Assembly: GCF_000383475.1 (NCBI RefSeq)
Contig: NZ_KB911459.1
Span: 124,001 to 188,000, forward strand
DNA length: 64,000 bases
Origin: Microbacterium sp. 11MF
GTDB taxonomy: Bacteria > Actinomycetota > Actinomycetes > Actinomycetales > Microbacteriaceae
Direction of reading: 5' to 3'
Positions 54,900-63,500 of the stretch are shown piece by piece. Position numbers and translations under genes: made by a program. Under the pieces are notes generated by a model. It was not told the DNA's origin and ran no database searches. It saw only the letters and a program-made list of their open reading frames with translations. How positions within the stretch are numbered: the first letter of the stretch is position 1; each line of letters begins with the position of its first letter.

Positions 54900-56560
54900 G
54901 CCTGCGCCGCATCCAGCACGGCGCGCACACCGGCGTCGACCCCGCTCAGGCGCGCAGCGGCATCCTCGGCGGACTCGCCGCGTACGTCGAGGTAGGCCTT
55001 CAGCTTCGGCTCGGTGCCGCTCGGGCGCACGATGACGCGCGACCCGTCCTCGAGCCAGAGGCGCAGGACGTCGCCGCGCGGCGAGCCCTCGGGCGCCGTG
55101 AGCAGGTCCTCCATGCGCTCCACGGCGACCGAGCCGATGGATGCCGGGGGCGCCGCGCGCAGGGCCGTCATGATCCGGCCGATCACCGAGACGTCGTCGA
55201 CACGGAGCGAGACCTGGCCGCTCGCGAAGTGTCCGAAGGTCGCCGCGGACTCGTCGAGCAGGTCGCCGAGCGTCCTGCCCTCCTCGCGGGCCTCCGCGAC
55301 GAGGCCGAGGATCGCGACAGCCGCCGAGATGCCGTCCTTGTCGCGGACCGTGCCCGGGTTGACGAGGTAGCCGAGCGCCTCCTCGAAGCCGTAGACGAGG
55401 CCCGGGGCGCGGGAGATCCACTTGAATCCGGTGAGGGTCGCCGTGAAGTCGAGGCCGTAGTGCTCGGCGATCGTCTGCAGACCGGGCGACGAGACGAGCG
55501 AGCACGCGAGTGTTCCCGAGGTGGCGGTGCGGGCGGCACGCCAGCCGAGCAGGAGCCCCACGTCGTTGCCGGTCAACCGGTGCCAGCCGCCGGCGGCCGC
55601 GGCATCCGGGATCGCGACGGCGAGCCGGTCGGCGTCGGGATCGTTCGCGATGATCAGCTCCGCGTCCGCGCCCCGGGCGGTCTCGAACGCGAGGTCCATT
55701 GCGCCGGGCTCTTCGGGATTCGGGAACGCGACGGTCGGGAAGCGGCCGTCCGGCTCGATCTGCGCCGCCACGACCGTCGGCGCAGGGTAGCCGGCGGTCT
55801 CGAGGACGCGAGAGAGCGTCTCGTATCCGACGCCGTGCATCGCCGTGTACACCCAGTTGAGTCCCGCCGCGCCCGCTGGGGCGGGGGCGACGACGGCGGT
55901 CGCGGTGACGTACGCCTCGACGACGGATTCATCGGCGATCTCGTAGTCGTCCGAGCGCGGGATCGATCCGAGGTCCGCGCGCGCCGCGACCTCGTCGATG
56001 CGCGCCGCGATCTCGGCATCCGCCGGCGACACGATCTGCGCGCCGTCGTCGTCACCGCCGAGGTAGACCTTGTAGCCGTTATCGTCCGGCGGGTTGTGGG
56101 ATGCCGTGACCATGACGCCGGCCGAGGCGCCGAGGTGGCGCACCGCGAAGGCGAGGACGGGCGTCGGCAGGAGGCGGGGGAGGAGGATCGCGCGGAGTCC
56201 TGCACCGGCGAAGATCTCGGCGCTGTCGCGGGCGAACACGTCGGAGTTTCGACGTCCGTCGTAGCCGATGACGATCGACGGCGTCTCGGAGCCGGCACGG
56301 TCACGCAGGTAGGCCGCGAAGCCGGCGGCCGCCTGGCTCACGAGCACGCGGTTCATGCGGTTCGAGCCCGCACCGAGCGCCCCGCGAAGGCCCGCGGTGC
56401 CGAAGGCGAGGCGGGTGTCGAAGCGGTCGTGCAGGTCGGCTGTCGCAGCGGAGTCGCCCCCTTCGGCGCGCGAGATCAGGTCGGAGAGCTCCGCCCCGGT
56501 CGCCTCATCCGGGTCCTGCGCGAGCCACTCACGGGCGGTCTCGAGCACGGCCTCGCTCAC
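54896..56560 (-). CDS. Phosphopentomutase/phosphomannomutase-type phosphosugar mutase
   Basis: A 554-residue alpha-D-phosphohexomutase. The phosphoserine is in TASHNPPDDNGYK near 150, the metal loop DPDADR near 305, and the phosphate-binding RPSGTEPKLK near 520. Such enzymes next to purine nucleoside phosphorylase interconvert (deoxy)ribose 1- and 5-phosphate or hexose phosphates; Mycobacterium tuberculosis has pmmB (Rv3308) beside deoD (Rv3307). GTG start overlapping the punA stop (GTGA). Confidence 0.9.
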   Translation of the reverse strand: MSEAVLETAREWLAQDPDEATGAELSDLISRAEGGDSAATADLHDRFDTRLAFGTAGLRGALGAGSNRMNRVLVSQAAAGFAAYLRDRAGSETPSIVIGYDGRRNSDVFARDSAEIFAGAGLRAILLPRLLPTPVLAFAVRHLGASAGVMVTASHNPPDDNGYKVYLGGDDDGAQIVSPADAEIAARIDEVAARADLGSIPRSDDYEIADESVVEAYVTATAVVAPAPAGAAGLNWVYTAMHGVGYETLSRVLETAGYPAPTVVAAQIEPDGRFPTVAFPNPEEPGAMDLAFETARGADAELIIANDPDADRLAVAIPDAAAAGGWHRLTGNDVGLLLGWRAARTATSGTLACSLVSSPGLQTIAEHYGLDFTATLTGFKWISRAPGLVYGFEEALGYLVNPGTVRDKDGISAAVAILGLVAEAREEGRTLGDLLDESAATFGHFASGQVSLRVDDVSVIGRIMTALRAAPPASIGSVAVERMEDLLTAPEGSPRGDVLRLWLEDGSRVIVRPSGTEPKLKAYLDVRGESAEDAAARLSGVDAGVRAVLDAAQA

Positions 56561-57387
56561 AGGACGCCGATCACGCGGGCCAGCAGGTCCGAGATGACGG
56601 GCTCGGCGTCGCGCCCGGCCTCGAGGACCTCCTGGTGGCTGAGCGGGGTCGACTGGATGCCGGCGGCCAGGTTCGTGATGAGCGAGAAGCCGAGGATCTC
56701 CATGCCCGCCTGGCGGGCGGCGATCGCCTCGAGGGCCGTGGACATCCCGACGATGTGGCCGCCGATGGCCTTCGCCATCTGGACCTCGGCCGGGGTCTCG
56801 TAGTGCGGCCCGCGGAATTGGCAGTAGACGCCCTCGTCGAGGCTCGGATCGATCGTGCGCGCGAGATCGCGCAGGCGCGACGAGTAGAGGTCGGTCAGGT
56901 CGATGAAGGTCGCGCCTTCGAGCGGCGAGTCCGCGGTGAGGTTGATGTGGTCGCTGATGAGGACGGGCTGTCCCGGCGTCCACGACGTCTTGATCCCGCC
57001 GGCGCCGTTGGTGAGGACCATGATCTTCGCGCCGGTCGCGGCGGCGGTCCGCACGCTGTGGACGACGCGGCGGACGCCGTGGTTCTCGTAGTAGTGGGTG
57101 CGCGCTCCGATGACGAGGACGCGCTTGCCGTCGGGGGTCAGGATGCTGCGGATCGACCCGACGTGCCCGGCGAGGGCGGGCTTGCTGAAGCCGGTGACCT
57201 CCGTCGCGTCGAGCGTCGCGGTCGTCTCGCCGATGAGCTCGGCGGCCTTCCCCCATCCGCTGCCCAGGGTCAGGGCGATGTCATGGCGTTCCACACCGGT
57301 GAGGCGTGCGATGTCAGCGGCGGCGGTGTCAGCGACCTCGAACGGGTCGATGGCGGGATCGTCGAGCGGGTGGGTCTCCTCGTGCAT
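56557..57387 (-). CDS. punA: Purine nucleoside phosphorylase
   Basis: A 276-residue trimeric-type phosphorylase cleaving (deoxy)inosine and guanosine with phosphate. Phosphate-binding GSGWGKAAELIGE is near 42, ARTHYYENHG near 99 and TNGAGGI near 126. It begins a three-gene unit (punA-phosphomutase-GNAT) with overlapping stops and starts. TAGAGT lies 6 nt before the ATG. Confidence 0.93.
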   Translation of the reverse strand: MHEETHPLDDPAIDPFEVADTAAADIARLTGVERHDIALTLGSGWGKAAELIGETTATLDATEVTGFSKPALAGHVGSIRSILTPDGKRVLVIGARTHYYENHGVRRVVHSVRTAAATGAKIMVLTNGAGGIKTSWTPGQPVLISDHINLTADSPLEGATFIDLTDLYSSRLRDLARTIDPSLDEGVYCQFRGPHYETPAEVQMAKAIGGHIVGMSTALEAIAARQAGMEILGFSLITNLAAGIQSTPLSHQEVLEAGRDAEPVISDLLARVIGVL

Positions 57388-57393
57388 GCTCCC

Positions 57394-57399
57394 ACTCTA
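57394..57399 (-). promoter_or_regulatory. -10 hexamer of leaderless punA
   Basis: TAGAGT on the minus strand, 6 nt before the ATG. Confidence 0.5.
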
Positions 57400-57471
57400 G
57401 GAAGCGCCGACGCGCTCGGCCACACGATGCGTTCCGCGGCGCGGCGCACGAACCCCCGTCAGCCTGAAAGA

Positions 57472-58932
57472 ATGATCCACATGTCTGTGAGCTTCGAGAC
57501 CACCCAGAGTGTCGCGATCATCGGTGGCGGCCCCGGCGGATACGAGGCGGCTCTCGCAGCGGCCCAGCTGGGAGCCGAGGTGACGCTCGTCGAGCGCGCG
57601 GGCATCGGCGGGTCCGCCGTCATCACCGACGTCGTCCCGTCCAAGACCCTCATCGCCACGGCGGACGCCGCCGTCGCGATCCGCGGCGCGTCGGATCTCG
57701 GCGTGCAGCTGTTCGCCCGCGGCGACAGCGGCAAGCCGCTCAAGCCCGAGATCGCCATCAACCTGGGCGCCGTCAACAAGCGACTCCTCTCCCTCGCCCG
57801 CCAGCAGTCCGACGATCAGCGGGCCCAGCTCGTGGACGCGGGCGTCCGCATCATCTCGGGCCACGGCCGCCTCGACGGCACGCACGCCGTCGTCGTCTCG
57901 ACCGGTCCCGGCGGCACCGACTTCGACCGCGTCGAGGCCGACACCCTCGTCGTCTCGGTCGGCGCGTCGCCCCGCGAGCTCGACAGCGCCAAGCCCGACG
58001 GGGAGCGCATCCTCACGTGGACGCAGCTCTACAACATGACGAGCCTCCCCGAGCACCTCATCGTCGTCGGGTCCGGCGTCACGGGAGCCGAGTTCGCCGG
58101 CGCGTACATGAACCTCGGCTCGAAGGTCACGCTGATCTCGAGCCGCGACCAGGTCCTCCCGGGTGAGGACTCCGACGCCGCCGCGGTCATCGAGAAGGTG
58201 TTCACCCGGGGCGGCATGGAGGTGCTCTCCAAGTCGCGCGCCGAGAAGGTCGAGCGCACGAAGGACGGCGTCGTCGCGACCCTCTCGGACGGCCGCACCG
58301 TCGAGGGGAGCCACTGCCTCATGGCGGTCGGATCGATCCCGAACACGGCGGGCATCGGACTGGAGGATGCCGGGGTCCAGCTCACCGGCTCCGGCCACAT
58401 CCAGGTCAACCGCGTCGCGCGGACCTCGGTCCCCAACATCTACGCGGCCGGCGACTGCACGACGTTCCTGCCGCTCGCCTCGGTCGCGGCCATGCAGGGG
58501 CGGATGGCGGTCTTCCACGCGCTCGGCGACACCGTCATCCCGCTCAAGAAGGAGCGCGTCACCGCCAACATCTTCACCGCACCCGAGATCGCGACCGTCG
58601 GTAGCCAGGAGCGCGACATCGAGTCGGGCGCCGTCAACGGCACCGTGCACAAGCTCCCGCTCGCGGCCAACGCCCGGGCGAAGATGATGGGCGTCAAGGA
58701 CGGCTTCGTGAAGATCATCGCGCGCGAGGGATCGGGGACCGTCATCGGCGGTGTCATCGTCGCTCCGCGCGCCTCCGAGCTGATCTACCCGATCGCGATC
58801 GCCGTCGAGCGGCGGCTCACGGTCGACCAGCTCTCCCGCGTCTTCGCGGTGTTCCCCTCGCTCGCCGGGAGCATCACCGACGCGACGCGGGCGATGCACC
58901 AGGTCGCCCGCGACGAGGACACCTACAGCTGA
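57472..58932 (+). CDS. lpdA: LpdA-like NAD(P)H-quinone dehydrogenase (class I flavoprotein)
   Basis: A 486-residue pyridine nucleotide-disulfide oxidoreductase fold: FAD motif GGGPGGYEAALAAAQLG near 16-32, NAD(P) motif VVGSGVTGAEFAGAY near 200, FAD domain AGDCTTF near 325. The redox disulfide is missing: GGSAVITDVVPSKT replaces the CxxxxC segment, with Ala and Val where the cysteines should be. That fits the LpdA/NAD(P)H-quinone dehydrogenase group (Rv3303c). Start at 57472 (CAGCCT 6 nt upstream) or 57481. Confidence 0.88.
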   Translation: MIHMSVSFETTQSVAIIGGGPGGYEAALAAAQLGAEVTLVERAGIGGSAVITDVVPSKTLIATADAAVAIRGASDLGVQLFARGDSGKPLKPEIAINLGAVNKRLLSLARQQSDDQRAQLVDAGVRIISGHGRLDGTHAVVVSTGPGGTDFDRVEADTLVVSVGASPRELDSAKPDGERILTWTQLYNMTSLPEHLIVVGSGVTGAEFAGAYMNLGSKVTLISSRDQVLPGEDSDAAAVIEKVFTRGGMEVLSKSRAEKVERTKDGVVATLSDGRTVEGSHCLMAVGSIPNTAGIGLEDAGVQLTGSGHIQVNRVARTSVPNIYAAGDCTTFLPLASVAAMQGRMAVFHALGDTVIPLKKERVTANIFTAPEIATVGSQERDIESGAVNGTVHKLPLAANARAKMMGVKDGFVKIIAREGSGTVIGGVIVAPRASELIYPIAIAVERRLTVDQLSRVFAVFPSLAGSITDATRAMHQVARDEDTYS

Positions 58933-58969
58933 GGGCCGGAGGCGGACCCGATCGGGTCGCCTCCGGCCC
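58933..58969. terminator. Bidirectional hairpin between lpdA and the acyl-CoA carboxylase gene
   Basis: GGGCCGGAGGC plus GACCCG pair with CGGGTC plus GCCTCCGGCCC, with one bulged G, directly after the lpdA stop. It separates the convergent genes and could stop both; there is no strong T tract. Confidence 0.8.
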
Positions 58970-58985
58970 TCGAGGCCTCACTCCG

Positions 58986-60767
58986 TCAGGAGATGGTGAG
59001 CAGCTGGTGCCCCGCCGAGACGGTCGCACCGGCCTGAGCATTGATCGCGCCGACGACGCCGTCCTTGTGCGCCTGGATGGGCTGCTCCATCTTCATCGCC
59101 TCGAGGACGACGACGAGATCGCCCTTGACGACCTGCTGTCCCTCCTCGACGGCGATCTTCACGACGGTCGCCTGCATGGGGGACGCGACGGCGTCACCGC
59201 TCGCGCCCGAGACGGCGGACGACGCGTGCGAGCGCCGCGACGGGGGCACGGCGACGGGGCGTCCGACCGCGGCAGGGGCGTGGGAGAGGCGGTCGGGGAG
59301 GCTGACCTCGAGACGCTTGCCCGAGACCTCCACGACGACCGTGTGGCGGCCCTCCGGCTCGGCCGAGGGTCCCGCCTCGCCGTCCCAGGCGGGGATGTCG
59401 TTGTCGAACTCGGTCTCGATCCAGCGCGTGAAGACGCCGAACGTGCCGTCCTCACCGGTGAAGGCGCGGTCGCGCACGACCTTGCGGTGGAACGGCAGCA
59501 CCGTCGGCATCCCGGCGACCTCGAACTCGTCGAGCGCGCGACGCGAGCGCTCCAGCGCCTCTTCGCGGGTGCGGCCCGTGACGATGAGCTTGCCGAGCAG
59601 CGAGTCGAACGCACCCGAGACGCTGTCGCCGGCGGTGACACCGGAGTCCAGACGCACACCGGGGCCGCCGAACGTCTTGAAGACGTGGATGTCGCCGGGG
59701 GCGGGCAGGAAGCCGCGGCCCGGGTCCTCGCCGTTGATGCGGAACTCGATCGAGTGGCCGACCGGCTCGGGGTCGGCGTAGTCGAGCGTGCCGCCTTCGG
59801 CGATCCGGAACTGCTCGCGCACGAGGTCGATCCCGGTCACCTCTTCGGAGACCGGGTGCTCGACCTGCAGGCGCGTGTTGACCTCGAGGAACGAGATGGT
59901 GCCGTCGGCGCCGATGAGGAACTCGCACGTTCCCGCGCCGACGTAGCCGACCTCCTTGAGGATGGCCTTCGACGCCGAGTAGAGGATCTCGTTCTGCTCC
60001 GCCGTGAGGAAGGGTGCGGGGGCCTCTTCGACGAGCTTCTGGTGGCGGCGCTGGAGCGAGCAGTCGCGCGTCGAGACCACGACGACGTTGCCCTCGGCAT
60101 CCGCCAGGCACTGCGTCTCGACGTGACGCGGCTTGTCGAGGTACTTCTCGACGAAGCACTCGCCGCGTCCGAACGCGGTGATCGCCTCACGCGTCGCCGA
60201 CTCGAACAGTTCCTCGACCTCGTCGAACTCGCGGGCGACCTTGAGGCCGCGGCCGCCGCCGCCGTAGGCCGCCTTGATGGCGATGGGCATGCCGAACTCG
60301 CGGGCGAAGGCGACGACCTCGTCCGCACCGGAGACGGGGCCGGGCGTGCCGGGAGCGAGGGGAGCACCGACCTTCTCGGCCACGTGGCGGGCCGTGACCT
60401 TGTCGCCGAGTGCCTCGATCGCCTCGGGCGACGGTCCGATCCAGATGAGGCCCGCACCGATGACCGCGCGCGCGAATTCCGCGTTCTCGGCCAGGAAGCC
60501 GTAGCCGGGGTGGACGGCGTCGGCGCCGGAGCGGCGGGCGACCGAGAGGATCTTCTCGATCGAGAGGTACGTCTCTGCGCTCGTCGCTCCGCCGAGGGCG
60601 TAGGCCTCATCGGCGAGGCGCGCGTGCATCGCGTCGCGGTCCTGGTCGGCGTAGACCGCCACCGAGGCCTTCCCCGAGTCACGTGCGGCGCGGATGATGC
60701 GCACCGCGATCTCGCCACGATTGGCGATCAGCACTTTCGAGATTCCAGTGTTCACGCTCTCAGGCAT
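58986..60767 (-). CDS. Acyl-CoA carboxylase alpha subunit (biotin carboxylase plus biotin carrier)
   Basis: A 593-residue protein: biotin carboxylase/ATP-grasp domain (about 10-455, with [10 protein letters not shown] near 167 and [13 protein letters not shown] near 292), then a linker and a biotinyl domain with [10 protein letters not shown] (biotin Lys about 560). It carboxylates biotin for acetyl-CoA/propionyl-CoA carboxylase; the carboxyltransferase beta subunit is not in the window. Start at the ATG giving MPESVN; TAGGCT lies 7 nt upstream. Equivalent to AccA3 (Rv3285) by layout. Confidence 0.92.
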   Translation of the reverse strand: MPESVNTGISKVLIANRGEIAVRIIRAARDSGKASVAVYADQDRDAMHARLADEAYALGGATSAETYLSIEKILSVARRSGADAVHPGYGFLAENAEFARAVIGAGLIWIGPSPEAIEALGDKVTARHVAEKVGAPLAPGTPGPVSGADEVVAFAREFGMPIAIKAAYGGGGRGLKVAREFDEVEELFESATREAITAFGRGECFVEKYLDKPRHVETQCLADAEGNVVVVSTRDCSLQRRHQKLVEEAPAPFLTAEQNEILYSASKAILKEVGYVGAGTCEFLIGADGTISFLEVNTRLQVEHPVSEEVTGIDLVREQFRIAEGGTLDYADPEPVGHSIEFRINGEDPGRGFLPAPGDIHVFKTFGGPGVRLDSGVTAGDSVSGAFDSLLGKLIVTGRTREEALERSRRALDEFEVAGMPTVLPFHRKVVRDRAFTGEDGTFGVFTRWIETEFDNDIPAWDGEAGPSAEPEGRHTVVVEVSGKRLEVSLPDRLSHAPAAVGRPVAVPPSRRSHASSAVSGASGDAVASPMQATVVKIAVEEGQQVVKGDLVVVLEAMKMEQPIQAHKDGVVGAINAQAGATVSAGHQLLTIS

Positions 60768-60774
60768 GGCTTCG

Positions 60775-60780
60775 AGCCTA
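60775..60780 (-). promoter_or_regulatory. -10 hexamer of leaderless acyl-CoA carboxylase gene
   Basis: TAGGCT on the minus strand, 7 nt before the chosen ATG. It supports this start over the in-frame codons further upstream. Confidence 0.5.
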
Positions 60781-60848
60781 CCCACGTGACTGCCGGACTC
60801 TTTGGATCACTCGCACAAAGTCATGCGGGATTCATGTGGCGGAGTCCA

Positions 60849-61505
60849 CTAGGCCGGGGTTGTCCCCGCCGTGTTCCACAGCGTCGTCCACTCCACGCCG
60901 AGCTCGCGCACCAGCCGCCGCAGCGTCGACAGCGACATCCCGACGACGGTCGACGGGTCCCCTTCGACGCGCTCGATGAAGGCTCCGCCCAGGCTGTCGA
61001 CCGTGAAGGCACCGGCCACCAGCAGGGGTTCCCCCGTCGCCACGTACGCGTCGATCTCGGCATCCGTCACATCCGCCGCGAACGAGACGGATGCTGCGGC
61101 CACCGCGAACGCCTCGGTCAGGGCGCCTTCCGGACCGACGAGGAACACGCTGTGTCCCGAGTGCAGGATGCCGGTGCGTCCGCGCATCGACTGCCAGCGG
61201 GCGCGCGCCGCCTCGGGCGTGTACGGCTTGCCGAGGATCTCGCCGTCGAGCTCGAACATCGAGTCGCCCCCGATGACGAGCCCCTCGAACCCCTCGGCAG
61301 CGAGCGTCCCGGCGACGTCGGCGGCTTTGCGACGCGCGAGCAGGAGGACGTGCTCCTCGGGCGGCAGGGTCCGGCCCTCCGCCGCCTCGGTCGTCGCGAT
61401 CACCGCTTCCTCGTCCACCTGCGGCGCCCGCGTCGCGGGTTCGATGCCTACCTGGCGAAGGAGCATGAGGCGGGCGGGGGAGGTGGAGGCGAGGCAGACG
61501 CGCAT
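60849..61505 (-). CDS. maf: Maf-like nucleotide pyrophosphatase
   Basis: A 218-residue Maf family protein that hydrolyses non-canonical or canonical nucleoside triphosphates (dTTP/UTP or m7GTP class). Signature MRVCLASTSPARLMLLRQVGI at the N-terminus, plus GLVIGGDSMF near 70 and the conserved Asp/Lys-rich segments ILGKPYTPEAARARW near 88. Chosen ATG at 61505, with TAGCGT 7 nt upstream; an in-frame GTG three codons upstream would overlap that promoter. Confidence 0.9.
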   Translation of the reverse strand: MRVCLASTSPARLMLLRQVGIEPATRAPQVDEEAVIATTEAAEGRTLPPEEHVLLLARRKAADVAGTLAAEGFEGLVIGGDSMFELDGEILGKPYTPEAARARWQSMRGRTGILHSGHSVFLVGPEGALTEAFAVAAASVSFAADVTDAEIDAYVATGEPLLVAGAFTVDSLGGAFIERVEGDPSTVVGMSLSTLRRLVRELGVEWTTLWNTAGTTPA

Positions 61506-61512
61506 GCGGACC

Positions 61513-61518
61513 ACGCTA
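61513..61518 (-). promoter_or_regulatory. -10 hexamer of leaderless maf
   Basis: TAGCGT on the minus strand, 7 nt before the ATG. Confidence 0.5.
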
Positions 61519-61546
61519 GCCGCGAGCGGTGTGACAGCATCGGAGG

Positions 61547-62827
61547 ATGCAACCCGGAGACCTCCTCGACCTCGACATCACGGCCGTCGCGCACGGCGGC
61601 GTCTTCGTCGCCCGCCACGAGAACCGGGTCGTCTTCGTCTCGGACGCGATTCCCGGGGAACGCGTGCGCGTCGCCCTCACCGACACGAAGAAGTCGTCGT
61701 TCTGGCGGGGCGACACCGTCGAGGTCCTGGATGCCTCCCCGCACCGGCGCCCCCACGTGTGGACGCCCGCTGATGTCGCGACGGCGCCCGAGGATCGCCC
61801 CGGCGGAGCGGACTTCGGTCACATCGCTCTCGGCCACCAGCGCGAGCTGAAGGCCGAGGTCCTCCGCGACGCCCTCGCGCGGTTCGCGGGCTCCTCGGCG
61901 CCCGTCACCATCGAGCCGCCGACGGCGCAGGTGAAGGGCGACCGCGTCGTCGAGGAGTCTCCCGACGGCACCGGATGGCGCACGCGGGTGAGCCTGCACG
62001 TCGATGAGGACGGCCGCATCGGACCCTTCGCCGCGCGCAGCCACCGCGTCATCCCGGTCGAGGAGCTTCCGCTGGCGACCCCCGGCATCACCCGTGCCAT
62101 GGCGAGGCGCCAGGGCGGCTCGCCCGGCCGGCTCGACCTCGTCCAGCCGGCGGACGGCCGCGTGCGTGTCATCTCCCGGCCCGAGTCGACCCGTTCGCGC
62201 CGCCCCGGGCCCGTCGACCCCGCGGCCCGCGAGGTCGTGGTCGAGACGGTCGGCGATCGCGAGTTCCAGGTGGATGCCGGTGGTTTCTGGCAGGTCCATC
62301 GCCTCGCCGCGGGAACCCTGCATGACGCGGTCGCCGATGCCGTGGCCGGATCGGTGGATCCGGAGGGCTGGCACCTCGACCTGTACGGCGGCGTCGGGCT
62401 CCTCGCGGCATCCGTCGCGGATGCGGGCGGCCCCGGCACCCGGATCACCTCGGTCGAATCCGATTCGCGGGCGACCGAGCACGCGGGCGAGAACCTGGCG
62501 GCGTGGATCGGCGCGCGCGCCGAGACCGCGCGGGTGGACCGCTGGCTCGGCCACCTCGTCGACACCGCCACGCCCGCCCAGCGCGCACGTCTCGCGCGCG
62601 GCACCGTCGTCCTCGACCCGCCCCGCGCCGGCGCGGGAAAGGACGTCGTCGAACGGCTCGTGGCCCTCTCGCCCGAGCGGATCGTCTACGTCGCCTGCGA
62701 CCCGGTCGCGCTCGCCCGAGACCTCGGCACCTTCGCTGAGCACGGCTACACGACGCCGTCGGTGCGGGCCTTCGATCTGTTCCCGCACTCGCATCACGTC
62801 GAGGCGATCGTCGTGCTGACGCGCTGA
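61547..62827 (+). CDS. TRAM-domain class I SAM-dependent RNA methyltransferase (TrmA/RlmD-like)
   Basis: A 426-residue protein: N-terminal TRAM domain (about 1-60), central insert, and a Rossmann methyltransferase domain (LDLYGGVGLLAASVADAG near 280). The catalytic Cys of 5-methyluridine transferases is in VACDPVALARDL near 385, with the Glu in HHVEAIVVL near the end. The Fe-S cluster cysteines usual in RlmD/RumA are absent: GGADFGHIALGHQRELK lacks the CGGC ligands. Divergent from maf. Confidence 0.87.
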   Translation: MQPGDLLDLDITAVAHGGVFVARHENRVVFVSDAIPGERVRVALTDTKKSSFWRGDTVEVLDASPHRRPHVWTPADVATAPEDRPGGADFGHIALGHQRELKAEVLRDALARFAGSSAPVTIEPPTAQVKGDRVVEESPDGTGWRTRVSLHVDEDGRIGPFAARSHRVIPVEELPLATPGITRAMARRQGGSPGRLDLVQPADGRVRVISRPESTRSRRPGPVDPAAREVVVETVGDREFQVDAGGFWQVHRLAAGTLHDAVADAVAGSVDPEGWHLDLYGGVGLLAASVADAGGPGTRITSVESDSRATEHAGENLAAWIGARAETARVDRWLGHLVDTATPAQRARLARGTVVLDPPRAGAGKDVVERLVALSPERIVYVACDPVALARDLGTFAEHGYTTPSVRAFDLFPHSHHVEAIVVLTR

Positions 62828-62833
62828 CGGATA

Positions 62834-62839
62834 AGGTGA
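62834..62839 (+). promoter_or_regulatory. -10 hexamer before the response regulator gene
   Basis: TAAGGT ends 6... nt (GAGCGC) before the ATG of the response regulator. AAGGTGAG could instead act as a ribosome site, so leaderless initiation is less certain here than elsewhere. Confidence 0.4.
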
Positions 62840-62843
62840 GCGC

Positions 62844-63500
62844 ATGATCCGCGTCGCCTTGATCGACGACCACGAATCCGTGCGACTCGGCCTCGAGGCC
62901 GCCTGCAGTCGTACGGAGACGATGCGCGTCGTCTTCTCCGGAGAGAGCGTCGCGGCATACCTCGACTGGCGGACCCTCACGCAGCAGCATCCCGCCGATG
63001 TCGTCGTGCTCGATCTCACCCTCGGCGACGGGGCCACTGTGACCGAGAACGTCAGGCGCCTCGTCCACGACGGGTCACCGGTCATCATCCACAGCGTGGC
63101 CGACCGCCCCGCCGCGGTGCGCGAGGCGCTGGTCGCCGGGGCCGCCGGCGTGGTGAGCAAGGCTTCCCGGATCGACGAGGTCATCTCCGCCGTCGACACG
63201 GTCGCCCGTGGCGAGTCGCTCGACAACGTCGAGTGGGCGTCGGCGATCGACGGCGACCGGGCGTTCGCCGATGCGCAGCTGTCCTCACGCGAGCGCGACG
63301 TGTTGCGTCTCTACGCTGCAGGTCTGCCGCTGAAGTCCGTCGCGGAACGGCTCGGGGTCGCCTATTCGACGGCGAAGGAGAACATCACCCGCGTGCGGGT
63401 CAAGTACGTCGAGGTGGGCCGTCCCGCCCCGACGAAGGTGGATCTTCTCCGCCGAGCGATGGAGGACGGCCTGGTCGACGAGGACTCCGGTGGCAGCTGA
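62844..63500 (+). CDS. NarL/LuxR-type two-component response regulator
   Basis: A 218-residue regulator. The receiver domain (about 1-125) has acidic residues DD in IDDHE near 8-9, the phosphoacceptor Asp57 in VVVLDLTL and Ser/Lys near 83-106. A LuxR helix-turn-helix follows (LSSRERDVLRLYAAGLPLKSVAERLG near 146-172). The start of the next gene overlaps its end, so the following membrane protein is probably its sensor kinase. Target genes are unknown. Confidence 0.88.
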   Translation: MIRVALIDDHESVRLGLEAACSRTETMRVVFSGESVAAYLDWRTLTQQHPADVVVLDLTLGDGATVTENVRRLVHDGSPVIIHSVADRPAAVREALVAGAAGVVSKASRIDEVISAVDTVARGESLDNVEWASAIDGDRAFADAQLSSRERDVLRLYAAGLPLKSVAERLGVAYSTAKENITRVRVKYVEVGRPAPTKVDLLRRAMEDGLVDEDSGGS

